Under the pieces are notes generated by a model. That model ran no database searches. It saw only the letters and a list, made by a program, of their open reading frames with translations, and was not told where the DNA came from. Below, one piece after another: positions 12,336 through 22,675 of a stretch of 64,000 nucleotides of DNA. Source of the stretch: Neodiprion pinetum. Its lineage: Eukaryota > Arthropoda > Insecta > Hymenoptera > Diprionidae. Positions within the stretch are counted from its first letter, which is position 1. Each line of letters opens with the position of its first letter. The position numbers and the translations under genes are program-made. The stretch covers positions 17,739,922 through 17,803,921 of the forward strand of contig NC_060232.1 of assembly GCF_021155775.2 (NCBI RefSeq), in the 5' to 3' direction.

Positions 12336-13205
12336 CTACAGGTATTTTTGTGCATATTGCGAGCATTTTTTAGGCGGACGGTTGCATTCCAGACAGTCCT
12401 TCACTAGAGGATTTGGCCCATTCACTATATCGACATCGGGCGCTGGTGTATGATGTAGGAGGCATCTGCGGCAACTGGCGATCTTAGCATCCATTTTCAT
12501 ATTCTCAGACAGTTTATCCAACACATCATTGATGGTGTTTGATGCGAACGTGTAGATTTCTTTTGGTAAAAAAGCTATATCCTCGGACATCATTGCCCTT
12601 AAACCATCCAATTCTTTGTACAGACGGAAGGATTTCTCGAGGGAGCTGGTACACTCCTTCAAATACCAACTCCTTAGTCGCTGCGCATTTTCAAAGGCGC
12701 AGTTGTACGCCGGGATGTATTCAGGGTTGTCGTCATACCAAATTGATCCTTTCTCTACATGCTTCCAAATGTTATTCGATAGGAAGTATCCATGGTTCAA
12801 GTCACGCCAGGGTGCCGCTTCCATATACCTCAATTTTTCCAGTACAGGGGGTGTAATGTGCAAATCTTCCATATTAATAACCCTCGTTGTACCATCGATA
12901 ACCTCCGTCAGCCATGCTTTCTTCTCCTCCCCTTTGACGTATACGTAACACGCATCTCCCACCATTTTCTCACAAACTTCGGTACATCCTCGTGAGATTT
13001 GTTGGCCGCATTCCATGATATTCCGTGGTGATTGTGAGTCAATCAGGACATTGGTAGCTCCATGTTCAAGTGGTAAGCTTGCCAAGTCATAGGGTGGCTT
13101 GAAAATGATATAATTCAGACCCGAACCGTTTACATTCATGACTGCAACTTCCTTGGGTACAAACATCATGTTATGGCCTATAAAGCATTGCACGTCTAGG
13201 ATCAT
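12336..13205 (-). CDS. Unassigned Polinton-associated protein (289 aa)
   Basis: An intact 289-residue frame starting MILDVQCFIGHN. The N-terminal 60 residues (VQCF, KEVAV, IIFKPPYDL) match the opening of a multi-copy hypothetical protein family I recognise from hymenopteran genomes and associate with mobile elements, without a known function. The middle is acidic and aromatic, and the C-terminus holds paired Cys motifs (CRRCLLHH, CLECNRPPKKC) that could bind zinc. It follows the 13348-13679 ORF on the same strand and precedes the polymerase. Its intactness contrasts with the broken genes around it. The N-terminal text could also be a nuclease-like fold; I cannot show it. Confidence 0.5.
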   Translation of the reverse strand: MILDVQCFIGHNMMFVPKEVAVMNVNGSGLNYIIFKPPYDLASLPLEHGATNVLIDSQSPRNIMECGQQISRGCTEVCEKMVGDACYVYVKGEEKKAWLTEVIDGTTRVINMEDLHITPPVLEKLRYMEAAPWRDLNHGYFLSNNIWKHVEKGSIWYDDNPEYIPAYNCAFENAQRLRSWYLKECTSSLEKSFRLYKELDGLRAMMSEDIAFLPKEIYTFASNTINDVLDKLSENMKMDAKIASCRRCLLHHTPAPDVDIVNGPNPLVKDCLECNRPPKKCSQYAQKYL

Positions 13206-13347
13206 CGCTATGTTGAGGAGTGGGAATGTTGCGCTCGTTTTTACCGTCAGATAGCAGGTAGAAGACTGACTATTCTATCTCCAGCACACCTGCTTTTATC
13301 GTCTCGCGGATGAATTTTGTAGAAGAATAGGGGATCGCACTGTTCAT

Positions 13348-13679
13348 TTACGGTACATAACTGCATGAAAATTCAAACTTGTTGAATTGCCCACCAAGGT
13401 ATTTTATTTGCAGACAATTTTCCCCAGCCATGTTACACATTTCAGTCAGCTGAGTAGAATCTTCTTGTGGAACCCTTACGATTCTCAGTGGTAAGAAGAC
13501 GTTGTATTCTCCATAGATCGTCGCCGGAACACGTACTCCGAATTTTGTTTCGACCAGTCGTAACCCGGTGACGTCATACACTCCCCCCCCCCCCCCCTCA
13601 CCCAATTACGAGTTCTGATATTTTCTTGGTTGGCAGATTCTTCAGGCGGCTGACGTGGTTAACTGTTGTCAGATCCATT
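13348..13679 (-). pseudogene. Small possible ssDNA-binding-like protein, broken by poly-C
   Basis: An ATG at about 13679 opens a frame with LKNLPTKKI. It ends at a TGA next to a 15-C tract (13583-13597) and continues in another frame as VYDVTGLRLVETKFG and GEYNVFLPLRIVRV to 13348. The alternating VTGLR/ETKFG and VFLP pattern resembles small beta-barrel (OB-fold-like) proteins that accompany family-B polymerases in insect elements; that role is inference. The length difference across the homopolymer is the only break. It is the first gene of the minus-strand run that leads into the polymerase. Confidence 0.45.
13583..13597 (+). repeat. Poly-C tract (15 C) that breaks a frame
   Basis: The run lies exactly where the reading frame of the small ORF shifts. 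It is either a real slippage mutation or a homopolymer length error. Confidence 0.9.
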
Positions 13680-16600
13680 GCGTTTCGATTAGTTTTCTGT
13701 TTTTTCTTTTTCACAAGTAACAGCAGTTCACGACCCGAAGAGGCGATGAGAATAGAGTGACTATCGGAATAGGCTTACGTTTGATATACCACCCACCCCC
13801 ACTACAATTTTCCATCGGACAAGTCTCGAGATGCATTTTGTAAGAAGAATTTTGTGGGAAGAATTTTTATGGACCCACCCCTTGCTCCCAGACTGGTTTA
13901 TTGACAATATCACCCGGTGTTTCGTGTGAAAAAAATTTCACGATATATTTAAAAGCATTCAACCGCTATTTTGAAACGATTTACTTCACCCCCACTACCT
14001 CCTCTACCCAATAAAAGCACCCTATTCCACAGGTCTCAACCTGCATTCCGTGAGAAAAATTTGACAATCTATTTAAACCATCCAACAGTTATTTTTTTTT
14101 TTTCAAACGTTCACCCCCAACCACATGATAAAATAAAAAAAATTACCATCTTGCGGCGAGCATTGGAAACATCACGCAGACTGGATTGATGGAATATTGA
14201 TTGATCGATGATGTGATGGAGAGGGCGCCACACACGACAAACCTGAGGTAACACCCAGTAACACCATACTGTCGGTAAGATCGGAAAAAACAATTTCGAC
14301 GGTAAAATGTTTACCATCTAACAATGAAATAATTTTAAATGTCTGCTCATCCGACGGTGAAAAATCAAAATGGCTGCTCATTCGACTAGACAAAAAATCA
14401 AAATGGCCCCTCCTCTGACTAAGCAAATAATTCATTGCCAAACTGTTGTTGTTGGTAAAATCGGGCAATAATGCTCGTGGCACCACCTATGTAAACGCTT
14501 CAGCTGGTAACAATATCGTGGGTAAGGCTTACCATCGCGGTGGTAACATACTGACTGTCGGTAAGGTAGGCATCGGGGCTACTCTGCCAGTACGGCGCCA
14601 TTTTGTGGCCTGGAACTGTCATATCTATACTACTTCTGACTTTTGCCATTTTGAGCGCATTCTGGAGATTGCCTTTACCAAGTCTTTCTTAGCATCTTAG
14701 TGATTGCGAATGGCATATTTTTTTTTCGATAACTCTCGTTCCAAATTTTCTACTTGGAGGTTAATATCCGCCGCCAAATGCTTTTGTTATATTACAAATA
14801 TCTCCAACCGTTTGAACGGGATAAGAGAACATCCAGAACCTACAAAAAAAGGATATCATTTGTTATTGATTATGAATTAATGGTATAGTAATCTGAATAA
14901 GGATTAGACTTTATGCATCTGATCATACACTTGATTAGAATAGATTGAATGTTCCGAATACAATGCCAAATTTCAAATTCAGAAAGACTAAGTTGATGTT
15001 CACTAACCTGATGTTCATCATCGTTTATATTCATCATCCTTTCCGGTCTCGAGGTGAGGCTCTGCCCCAGAATTCCACGGACACCGACCTACACGATCCG
15101 ACGGCTCTTAATCTCGCCGATCTTCGCATCTAAAGATAAGTTAATTCGAGTAGTCTTCTTTCACATCATTCCGAAGTTTGCAGTGCATCTTATGTACTAG
15201 AATGAGTGGCAAGCTTCACTAATCACTGACCAAACTCGAATATTGTTATTTCAGAATGCCAATATTAATTTTCTCATAGAATTGCATAGCCAAATTGAAT
15301 AAGATAGAATTAGTGCCAAGCTGCAGGTAATAATCTTGGGTATTCAGAGAGACACTTTCCTGTCTTCAGCTCGGCCCCCGAAACATATTCTGCAAATTTT
15401 CAATCAGAGCTAGAAAGAGCATGTGATTCTACGGATCGACTGATCCGTAGCGTAGAATCGTTATTGTGAATATAGGTTACATTTAATCTAAAAGGAGAAA
15501 TATCATATAATAATAACCGACCAACAGTAGAAACAATAGTCTTTCAGCATAGATGTTTTAACAGCATATTGCTTGGATATATGTTCATCCATATATTATT
15601 TAGATAGTACAACATTTTGGAAGAAGCGTGAACGATTAAATTCAACTATTTCTATAGCTTCTCTGTATTTGAATATAAATTCGTCCGTTGACGTTATCTG
15701 TGTTTAAAGTCAGACATTTTATAATTATAGCTTGTTTGGTTTTTTCTTTTATACCATTGATTCATTTTATAATTAATCGTTTGAAGAATATACGTTATCT
15801 TCTACCAATCAAAATCATATTCAACCATTTATTTTGAACGTTAAAAGAAATCGCTATGTGAAAAGGGTAGGTTTTTAAAATCTCAATTTCATCCACCTGC
15901 ATTGTTTCACCTCTTAACCGATTGACTAGCACGGAATTTTTCACTATTCATGCTCGAACTGGCATAGTCCAAAGATGAAGCAAATCTCATATTCTTTGGA
16001 ATATAAGGATGTTTTGAGTAGCTGGATCGATTTTGGGGGTTATTAATACGATTTGCTTACCACCAACCCCTATTTATAGGGATTCAGGGTTAATTTCTCA
16101 ATTTTTCCAGTTCGTCAGAAAACATTTTCAAATTTTTAAACTGGGACAATTGCTGGAGATACTCTAATTTTGTTTACTACTCTCAACCCCTAAAATTGGG
16201 GATGCGGGTGAATGTTTCAATTTATTCAATTTTTTCGAAATTTCAATTTCTCCTCTATCGTATTCAAATTTTTTTTTGATGACGGTTTTTCGTTCTTTTG
16301 ATTTTATCACGTAATCATTTTTGTATCTATTATCCCTAAAAGTTAAAAAATGTTATTAAGGGTTGATTTTTTAGTTACTTTCTTGTATTTGTTTTTTTTT
16401 TTACTAAAATCTTGCACATTTTTTCATAGCCGAAGTTCCATAATTTCCATAATCGGGGGTTAAAATTTGCTCACAAGATCGAATACAATATAGGTAATTT
16501 ATATATCTCCACAGTTTTTATTTTTTCATTCGTTATATTAGGTGGGCTATTTTCGTTAAAGTCGGCCATTATATAATTTGCAAATCTGATTTAAAAATCA

Positions 16601-16945
16601 TAATCATTGAGCAAAAAACTCCTCTATAGATTTTTCAGAAATTTCAAAAATCATTCTAAACAACAAGTCATTTTTGCTCAACCATATCGAGTCTGCCAGA
16701 TTGAATTTTTAAATTCTGACTTCAGATTCGTGATCAGTGACGGCTAAAACCCTTATACAAAGTTTTCTAAAATCTTTGTCACATATAAACATTTGTAACC
16801 ATTTCGGATCTGCCGTATTGAATTTTGCAATTCAGATTCAGATTCAGTGACCTCAAAAAACTTCGAACACCAAGTTTCATTCAAATAGGTTGAAAAGCAG
16901 AAAAGTTATTTGATTTGATTATATATGACACATAAACAGAAATGG
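13680..16945. other. AT-rich intergenic sequence with diffuse repeats
   Basis: Units related to the 11282 repeat (CACCCCCACTAC, CAGGTCTCAACCTGCATT, GAGAAAAATTT) recur at about 13790-14120. The 14171-14700 part has a GGTAA-rich, ACC-rich texture with no domain. 14700-16540 is plain AT-rich DNA with blocks resembling one another around AACCCCTA. I see no gene. Confidence 0.6.
16540..16880 (+). repeat. Dispersed repeat containing GATTC(G)TGATCAGTGA motif
   Basis: Two related blocks (near 16683 and 16802) share TCTGCC(A/G)(G/T)ATTGAATTTT, AATTC(A)GA and CAGTGAC(G/C). A third relative lies at 39590-39790. The family appears to abut the errantivirus 3' LTR here. Confidence 0.5.
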
Positions 16946-17184
16946 TGTCACGTGCGGAGCGCTCTCGCACGCGACGACTTAACCCTCTAGGTAACCGTGG
17001 AGGTTTATGTTTAATTTTTCCATAGGTAAGTTGGCGATCGCTCTCTACAGGACGATCCTTGTGAAATGGATTGGAGGATTTCAATATTAAATTTAGGAAT
17101 GTTTTCTATGGAACCTGAATGTTTAATGAAAAAGATAGCAAGAGAAACGGAAGACGGGGAAGCTTACAGGAATATTCTTATCTT

Positions 17185-17665
17185 AATGTTTACTCTGTGA
17201 TAGAGCTGGAACATTTGTTATAAAATGTAACAGTTTTATATCCTCTCGTAGGAACATGCCGGGGATCATTTAAATGAGTACAAAATTCATCGTGCAGCGT
17301 AGCCCGCCTTGCGCGCTTGGCTTCCTTATCGGCAGCAGTGCTCAATTTACGCGATTATATGCACTTTATATGCACTGTCGCCGAGCCCGGCGAGAGGCCG
17401 TGTGAGCAGTCTCAATACTGCTTCCCGGCGTAACGCACGCCTAATTTTGCTTATACATGAATTTAATATAACGTTAACGCCTGCACTCACCATTGTTGTT
17501 CTCAATTATAACGTAATTCTCTGTTTTGAATAAACGTATGAAAATACATAATCGTTGTGTAATTTTCGCATGACAACTCTCTCTCTCTCTCGCACCTACT
17601 CTTCGGTGGTTCAGCTCCAAATTCGCAGAACGACTCACACTTTTACACTCACATACAATTAAGAT
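17185..17665 (+). mobile_element. About 480-bp insertion inside the 3' LTR, possibly a solo LTR
   Basis: The two LTRs align up to CTTATCT and resume at TACACAACTTGA, but here an extra segment lies between. It holds a GCGATTATATGCACTTTATATGCACTGTCG block and, further on, TTGAATAAACG, a candidate poly(A) signal on the plus strand, plus a short CT run. Composition would suit a solo LTR of another retroelement. I see no clear duplication at its edges. Confidence 0.45.
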
Positions 17666-17889
17666 TACACAACTTGACTAAGTTCGTGGCACAGCTTCCT
17701 ACACTTTAAATCTAACTTCGAAAGGCTAACGTCGCGACGTGAGACGCTTTGAACACCGCGTGTAGAATTAGAGGAATTCTCTCTCTATTCGTCGGTGACT
17801 CTAAGACTGATAACTCTATACTCGACAGCTTGGAAGGAACCTGTTTCCGTTGACGTTGGTTTGATCCTGTCTCTAACGGGACTAACTTC

Positions 17890-17930
17890 GCTCGCTCGTC
17901 CGACACCCCTTGGAGCGTCGGACAGCGAGC
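17890..17930 (-). other. Stem-loop in LTR (3' copy)
   Basis: GCTCGCT-CGTCCGAC pairs with GTCGGA-CAGCGAGC around a 12-nt loop. The same stem is kept at 28361-28401 in the other LTR. Confidence 0.7.
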
Positions 17931-18230
17931 AAGGTTTTTGCTGATTTCATCATTTAGAACAAAGACTCGCCTCGCGACGATCATTCCTGAAGCGCGTGAT
18001 CCCGCGCTCACCTTAACCCGATATTGATTACACCCGGGATCTGGCGGGTGCGGAGACGCTGACGTTGCAACGGTCTACTACGCCGTTGCGCTTTGGTCGT
18101 GCCACGAACTGTTTTATGGAAATGATTAATTATATGAATATAATTTTGAATTTACGGCTATGCTTCCTCGTCTCTAAAGCGATGTTAATAATTAATGACA
18201 TTGTTAGGCATACATGTGGCGTTCGTGACA

Positions 18231-18244
18231 TCCCTCCCCCCTCA
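18231..18244 (-). promoter_or_regulatory. Polypurine tract
   Basis: The minus strand reads GAGGGGGGAGGGA immediately before the TGTCACG start of the 3' LTR, the usual plus-strand DNA primer position. Confidence 0.85.
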
Positions 18245-18624
18245 GGTGTCGACGCCCCCGTCGACTCGGTGCGCCGGGCCAACGGTGACACCGGCACTGG
18301 AGAGTTGGCTCACCCTCGACCGCATGTCCTTGTTTAATCGGTAATTACATGGTTTATATATCGCACATGCGCTCTTTCATACCCACGCCACATACGACAC
18401 TTTTTGGTTTTGGTCACTTCACTCACTTCGCCGTTGGCTCGTCGCTCGGTTGACCTCGCCTCTCGCCAGCTGCGTTGTCCTCGTGAGTCTTGTCCTTTTT
18501 AGATTGCCTTGGCGTCCTCGGTGTCCTCTTCTTCCTCCGCTTCGGCTAACGGGGGGGTCACGGGTGGAGTTCCGCCCGGCGATGCCTCCCACCGGATCAG
18601 GTCTTCCACGACCTCCGGTTCACC

Positions 18625-19690
18625 TTACAGAACATCTGCAAGGTTCACCGGGGAATCGGATGTCGCGGGCGGTGTTTCGCCGGCCGGCTCTTCCCAGGCG
18701 ATCAAATCCCCTACCTCCGTCACGTCCTCCTTCGCAGGTGCGAGGAGCCGGTCCATCTCCTGCTGGAGCCAGATCCAGCGCCTCAGGATGCGTGATCGCA
18801 CCGCGGGGACCATGGCCTTGCTCAGCCTCCGGTGGTCGATCAAGAAGGGAGCTTCTTCTCCCTCCAGGATAACTATGGGGTCGGTTTGGATCCCCTTTTC
18901 CTTGGTGTCTCGCTTGGTCTGGACACCCCTCTCCTTGGTGCAAACCGTTGGACGGCGTCGAAACGTCGTCGTCTGTATCGCGCCGTCCCGTCAGGTTGTC
19001 TGCTTCACCGCGTCGTCCTGTCTGGTTGTTTGCATGGCCGCATCGTCCTGCCGGGTTGTTGGGCTGGCCTGGCGGATGTGCAGGAGTGACGGGGGCTTCC
19101 TTACCACCGAGAAGACGACCGAAAGCCTCCACACAGTGGCCCGTGTGGAGACCCGGTGGGCTGCCCACGCTCAGGCCACAGAGGGTGCAGTTACTGCTCC
19201 CCGCCTCCGGTGTGAGAGGTAGTGCTCCAAGTGGTACTCCTCCCAGTGCTGGTCGCTCACCTTCTTTCCGCAGGTCGGGCAGACCCCGCGTCTCACTTTT
19301 TTTACCGCGAGTGTCATCGTCGCTGGCAGGGGCACCTACATCAACTTTGGCAAGGTAGCTGGGACCGCCGCCTCAGCTGATTTTGGCGCTGATGATCGTC
19401 CTGATGCTGGTGCTAGTTCTGGTGCTGGTGCTGGTGCTGGCGGTTCATCCTTGGCGTCTTTTGCCACTTTGTCGTATCTTAGTAGACACAACATTGCGTG
19501 CTTTTTCTGATCGCTGCCCGGCCGGTTAGACCCACAGAGATGGCAGGAGCAGAGTTCAAGACCTCCTGCTCGATCTGCCCAACTCAGGTAACAGTCGACC
19601 CAATTTGCACACTCGGTCAGGCTCTTACGGCAGACCGCGCAAGCCTTATTCGACGTTGCTCTCGCGAAGGTTATTGCGGTAGTTCTTGCT
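18625..19690 (-). pseudogene. Zinc-finger accessory ORF between env and 3' LTR
   Basis: In minus-strand order the region holds four Cys/His clusters: CAVCRKSLTEC, CHLCG...H...C, CPTCGKKVSDQH with following His residues, and CTLCG...HTGHC. Between them are a Pro/Ala-rich stretch (PAPAPAPE), then repeats around QTT and a C-terminal segment with RRWIWLQQEMDRLL. A TAG at 19336-19338 lies in continuous frame; a TGA follows later, and the fourth finger is in another frame. No such ORF belongs to the basic gypsy plan that I know. The fingers suggest a nucleic-acid-binding protein. The function is unknown. Confidence 0.5.
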
Positions 19691-19872
19691 TGCGATCGAC
19701 ATTCTTAGTTGGTTTTCGGGATACGCTGAACTTCCTCGAGTTTAAGCACGACTACTCGGTTCTGGATTCAAGAGTCGAATGGCATTTGAAGATTCCTACG
19801 AGGCCCTCTGGCTCTTCCTTTCCTGGATGTCGTAGTGGGAGAAGTCTCGAAGTCATCTGGGGTGCTATTTCT

Positions 19873-21959
19873 CTAATATGCTACCTCAGCTTTTTGGCAG
19901 GGAAGGGGGCAAGAAGGCTCTCCCTTCTTTCCTTCGGGCCGACCTATTGCTCTTTCTTTTACCACCTCGAACTTTGTACGCGAAGTGGTTCCCGGAGCAG
20001 CGCTCGGGTTTCTGGCGCCTCCGTTGTCTCGATCTGTTGCCTGTTTAGTCTGGCCTAACTCGATATCTTCATAATGATTTGTGTGAGTTGTACGCTTCGG
20101 GCGCCCGCAGGGCAACCCAATCCGCTTCACCATCTTGTGAAGGTTGGAGCGCCATATGTAGATGAACAATACTATTCCGAGAAGGGAATGCAAGGCAAAC
20201 CCGGTCATAAACAGAACGTGCTGTTTCTTGTCGCGGCGGTGGCTGCTAATTTCGGAGAGACATTGCTGCACGTTGTGGAGGGATTCGTCAGCATGTGACA
20301 TTTTCCACGCTGCTGGAGCCTCCCTGGCATATTCCGACTAGATTTTGCTTTGTCCTGAATTTTCTACTTTTCCCTCAAACGGCTCTCCGAAGCTTGGGGC
20401 TATTGGAGAAATATTTAGTGAAATCTCTGGTCAATAGAAATATTGCTCGCGACTCTCGTAAATGCGCGTTCCGGTGAAAGAGGTACTTCGGGTGCGTCCT
20501 ACACAGTCAGCGCTGAGGTAGAGTATCCCAGCATCTTCCAATGTAGAGGTGATTTCCGTCCTTGCCGGACAGAGTATATGAATATGTTCCGGTTTATGGA
20601 GCAAATAGAGCCATCCTCCCTGGGAGGGTAGATGCGTCCAAAACGAGTCGTCCGTTGATTAAATCCTTACGTCGCAGAGCCTGTATGCGTCGATTGACGG
20701 GTTTATCACATCATTACTTCACATTGCTGTGATGTTGATACCTCCTTCAGAGAGGTTTCCATTGAGCAAATGTAACGGTGTTCCACACTAGTACATTCGT
20801 TTATATATATTGAGTCTGCCATGAAGTATGTGCGACGGTCCGCCAACACAACTATATACAGCGTTGACGATTGAATATGCGCTGATCCGTTCAGTCCCGC
20901 TCCACGTTAAGAAGCTGGCCACGCGTGCATGCGGTACAGATGATAAGCCGCTCGCTTCAGTAGGGAAATATAAACTACTACAAGAATCCTGCCCGAGTGG
21001 AACACGATATCCGTAATAACAACACGGGATAGCGATTCTTCTCGTAGGTATTCAGTCGCGAGAGGGAATTCAAAATCGGGTGCTCGAGACTGTATTTCCT
21101 TCGTGATGGCGGTTAACTGTGCCGCTGTTAACATGCTAGGGTTGTAACGCCCTTCCTTGGGCATTGATATCGCGAGTAAATACTTCTCGCTGGTCTCTAT
21201 ATATTGCTTCACCTTTGCTTCCACCCGGTATGCGAAGTTCGTTAAGACATTACGGCGCATCACCATACTTGTCTGGTTGGAGAGTTGATTGATTCGTTCC
21301 TGCAGTTTATCAACCATGTCTAGTTCCATCAGATGTTCTCGATGTAGTTCCTGGAATCTCGAATGGGTCACGTGAGTTTCTCTACCAATTATTTGACTTA
21401 GGTTGGATTGATCATTAAACAGTCGATCAATCTGTTCGTTGATATATGTTGCATTCTCCTCATTCATCGTGCTGAATAGCGATTTGCTGAGCGATCCGAC
21501 GAAACCTAGCGGTACCAATCTCTTCTTCATAGTTCGGATTTTTAATGGCTTAATTGATGCGCTTAGTCTGAAGTTGTGCGAAATGGCATCGAGGTTATTT
21601 GCCATTTGTTTAGCACGCTGCATGAGTCCCTGAAGGTAATCCAAGTTCGTCATTTCACGGCAGGCTTGCTTGGTTGTAACCTGGCAGCATGGCATAAACG
21701 TCTCGTTCAACTGCCTCTCCACAGGGGGCGAATCCATAGTGAAAGCGTCTATATCCATAAACACGGTGACTCTCCAGTCCGCGTGTTGCAGGTGGAGGGG
21801 GGCCACCTGCTCGTAGTAGATCCCGCATTGATCTTCCATCGGTGTTAAATGATATGCGTTGTTGCTGTGAAGCTCTCCGGCGGCCAGGGCCGTCGAAGCT
21901 AGAAGCACCCGCACGCACAACATTGTTCGGGTCGGCGTTGGCGACTTGCACTCCCGCAC
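19873..21959 (-). pseudogene. env: env: errantivirus/baculovirus-F-like envelope glycoprotein, broken
   Basis: The 20907-21959 frame starts with a hydrophobic signal-peptide-like segment and Cys-bearing N-terminal subunit. It has an MKKR furin-type cleavage site followed by LVPLGFVGSLSKSLF, the fusion-peptide region of this family, then a helical, Gln/Asn-rich stretch. The middle is displaced by frame changes (about 20302-20906), including a Cys-bearing ectodomain segment. The last piece, 19873-20301, has a transmembrane segment (ALHSLLGIVLFIYIW) and a basic cytoplasmic tail. Env would mediate membrane fusion; the stops and frame changes make it nonfunctional. It lies 3' of pol as in errantiviruses. 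Confidence 0.85.
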
Positions 21960-22358
21960 TGGTCTTTTATGCGTCTCGCTTTCTTACTCCCGCTCTCTTC
22001 TGCGAACACATTCAGAACACACGCTTAATTTATATATGCTCTTACACTCATACTTGCGTACTCGCATACACATATTTCCTTTTGCTCACGGCAATTGCCG
22101 CGTAGCTCAGCTATGCATTACGATATATTTTTTATGGTACAATTACAGAAAACTGGCTAGCGGCTTATACCACCGCCAGTTATACCTTATCAACATACTT
22201 CCTCATCCTTTTTTCATTTTCTGCTCCAGTATTACATTGCTATGGTCAGTTACCTGGACAATCTTATAGGGGCCATGATATTGGGAGTCGAACTTAGCCT
22301 TACAAGGTTCCTCGATGACATAGGCAAGGTCGTTCGCTTTACCTGGGAAAGGACAGAT

Positions 22359-22675
22359 TTACTTGTCATAATATTTTTTGGTTGTTTCTTTCCCGCGATT
22401 CTGATTTTCTCCGGCCATCTCGCGTATCTTGGAGAGAAGTTTTATTAAATCGATAGTATATGAAATATACGTTGACGATTTATCGTCCACGGGGAACTGA
22501 CTCGGAAGCCGAGGCAGCCTCCCGTACACGATTTGGTAAGGGGTAAAATTTGTTGCCTCGTGCACACTAGTGTAATTCTGCACTTTGTTTCTTAGCAAGG
22601 GCCAATCCGTTCTCGTATTTTGCGATAGGTCTTGGTTACCCCTCGATGGCCTTCGACAAGACTCGCGTGAAATTC
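22359..22675 (-). pseudogene. Integrase remnant with the catalytic core deleted
   Basis: Just after the macrodomain ORF stop, the minus strand shows a HASLVEGH segment, the first His pair of the HHCC zinc domain. Within about 40 bases it jumps to TDWPLLRNK and HEATNFTPYQIVYG, which normally follows the D,D-35-E core. The Cys pair and all three catalytic acids are missing, an internal deletion of roughly 450 bases. The C-terminal part runs to 22359. Integration in trans would be needed. Confidence 0.85.

Larger units (their letters stand above)
3340..13680. mobile_element. Polinton/Maverick-like element 1, degenerate
   Basis: The block holds the hallmark Polinton gene set: a double-jelly-roll-type major capsid remnant, a minor capsid (penton-like) remnant, an adenain-type cysteine protease, a small basic pX-like protein, a retroviral-type integrase with chromodomain on the opposite strand, and a protein-primed family-B DNA polymerase. 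Two further small minus-strand ORFs at 12336-13679 probably belong to it. Almost every gene carries stops or frameshifts. The outer inverted repeats and 6-bp target duplication expected of Polintons were not found, so the stated borders are those of recognisable coding sequence only. Confidence 0.85.
16946..18230 (-). repeat. 3' LTR of errantivirus, carrying an insertion
   Basis: On the minus strand it begins TGTCACGAACGCC directly after a polypurine tract and ends CCGCACGTGACA, giving TG...CA ends. It aligns with 27892-28701 over both ends, including the GCGGAGCG and TAAGTTCGTGGCA blocks. It is 1285 bp against 810 bp, explained by an extra segment at about 17185-17665. Confidence 0.88.

Noticed and set aside
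18450..20058. Long plus-strand frames over the accessory ORF and env end
   Set aside because: They lie opposite the errantivirus coding strand, which has the real Cys/His motifs and the transmembrane segment.
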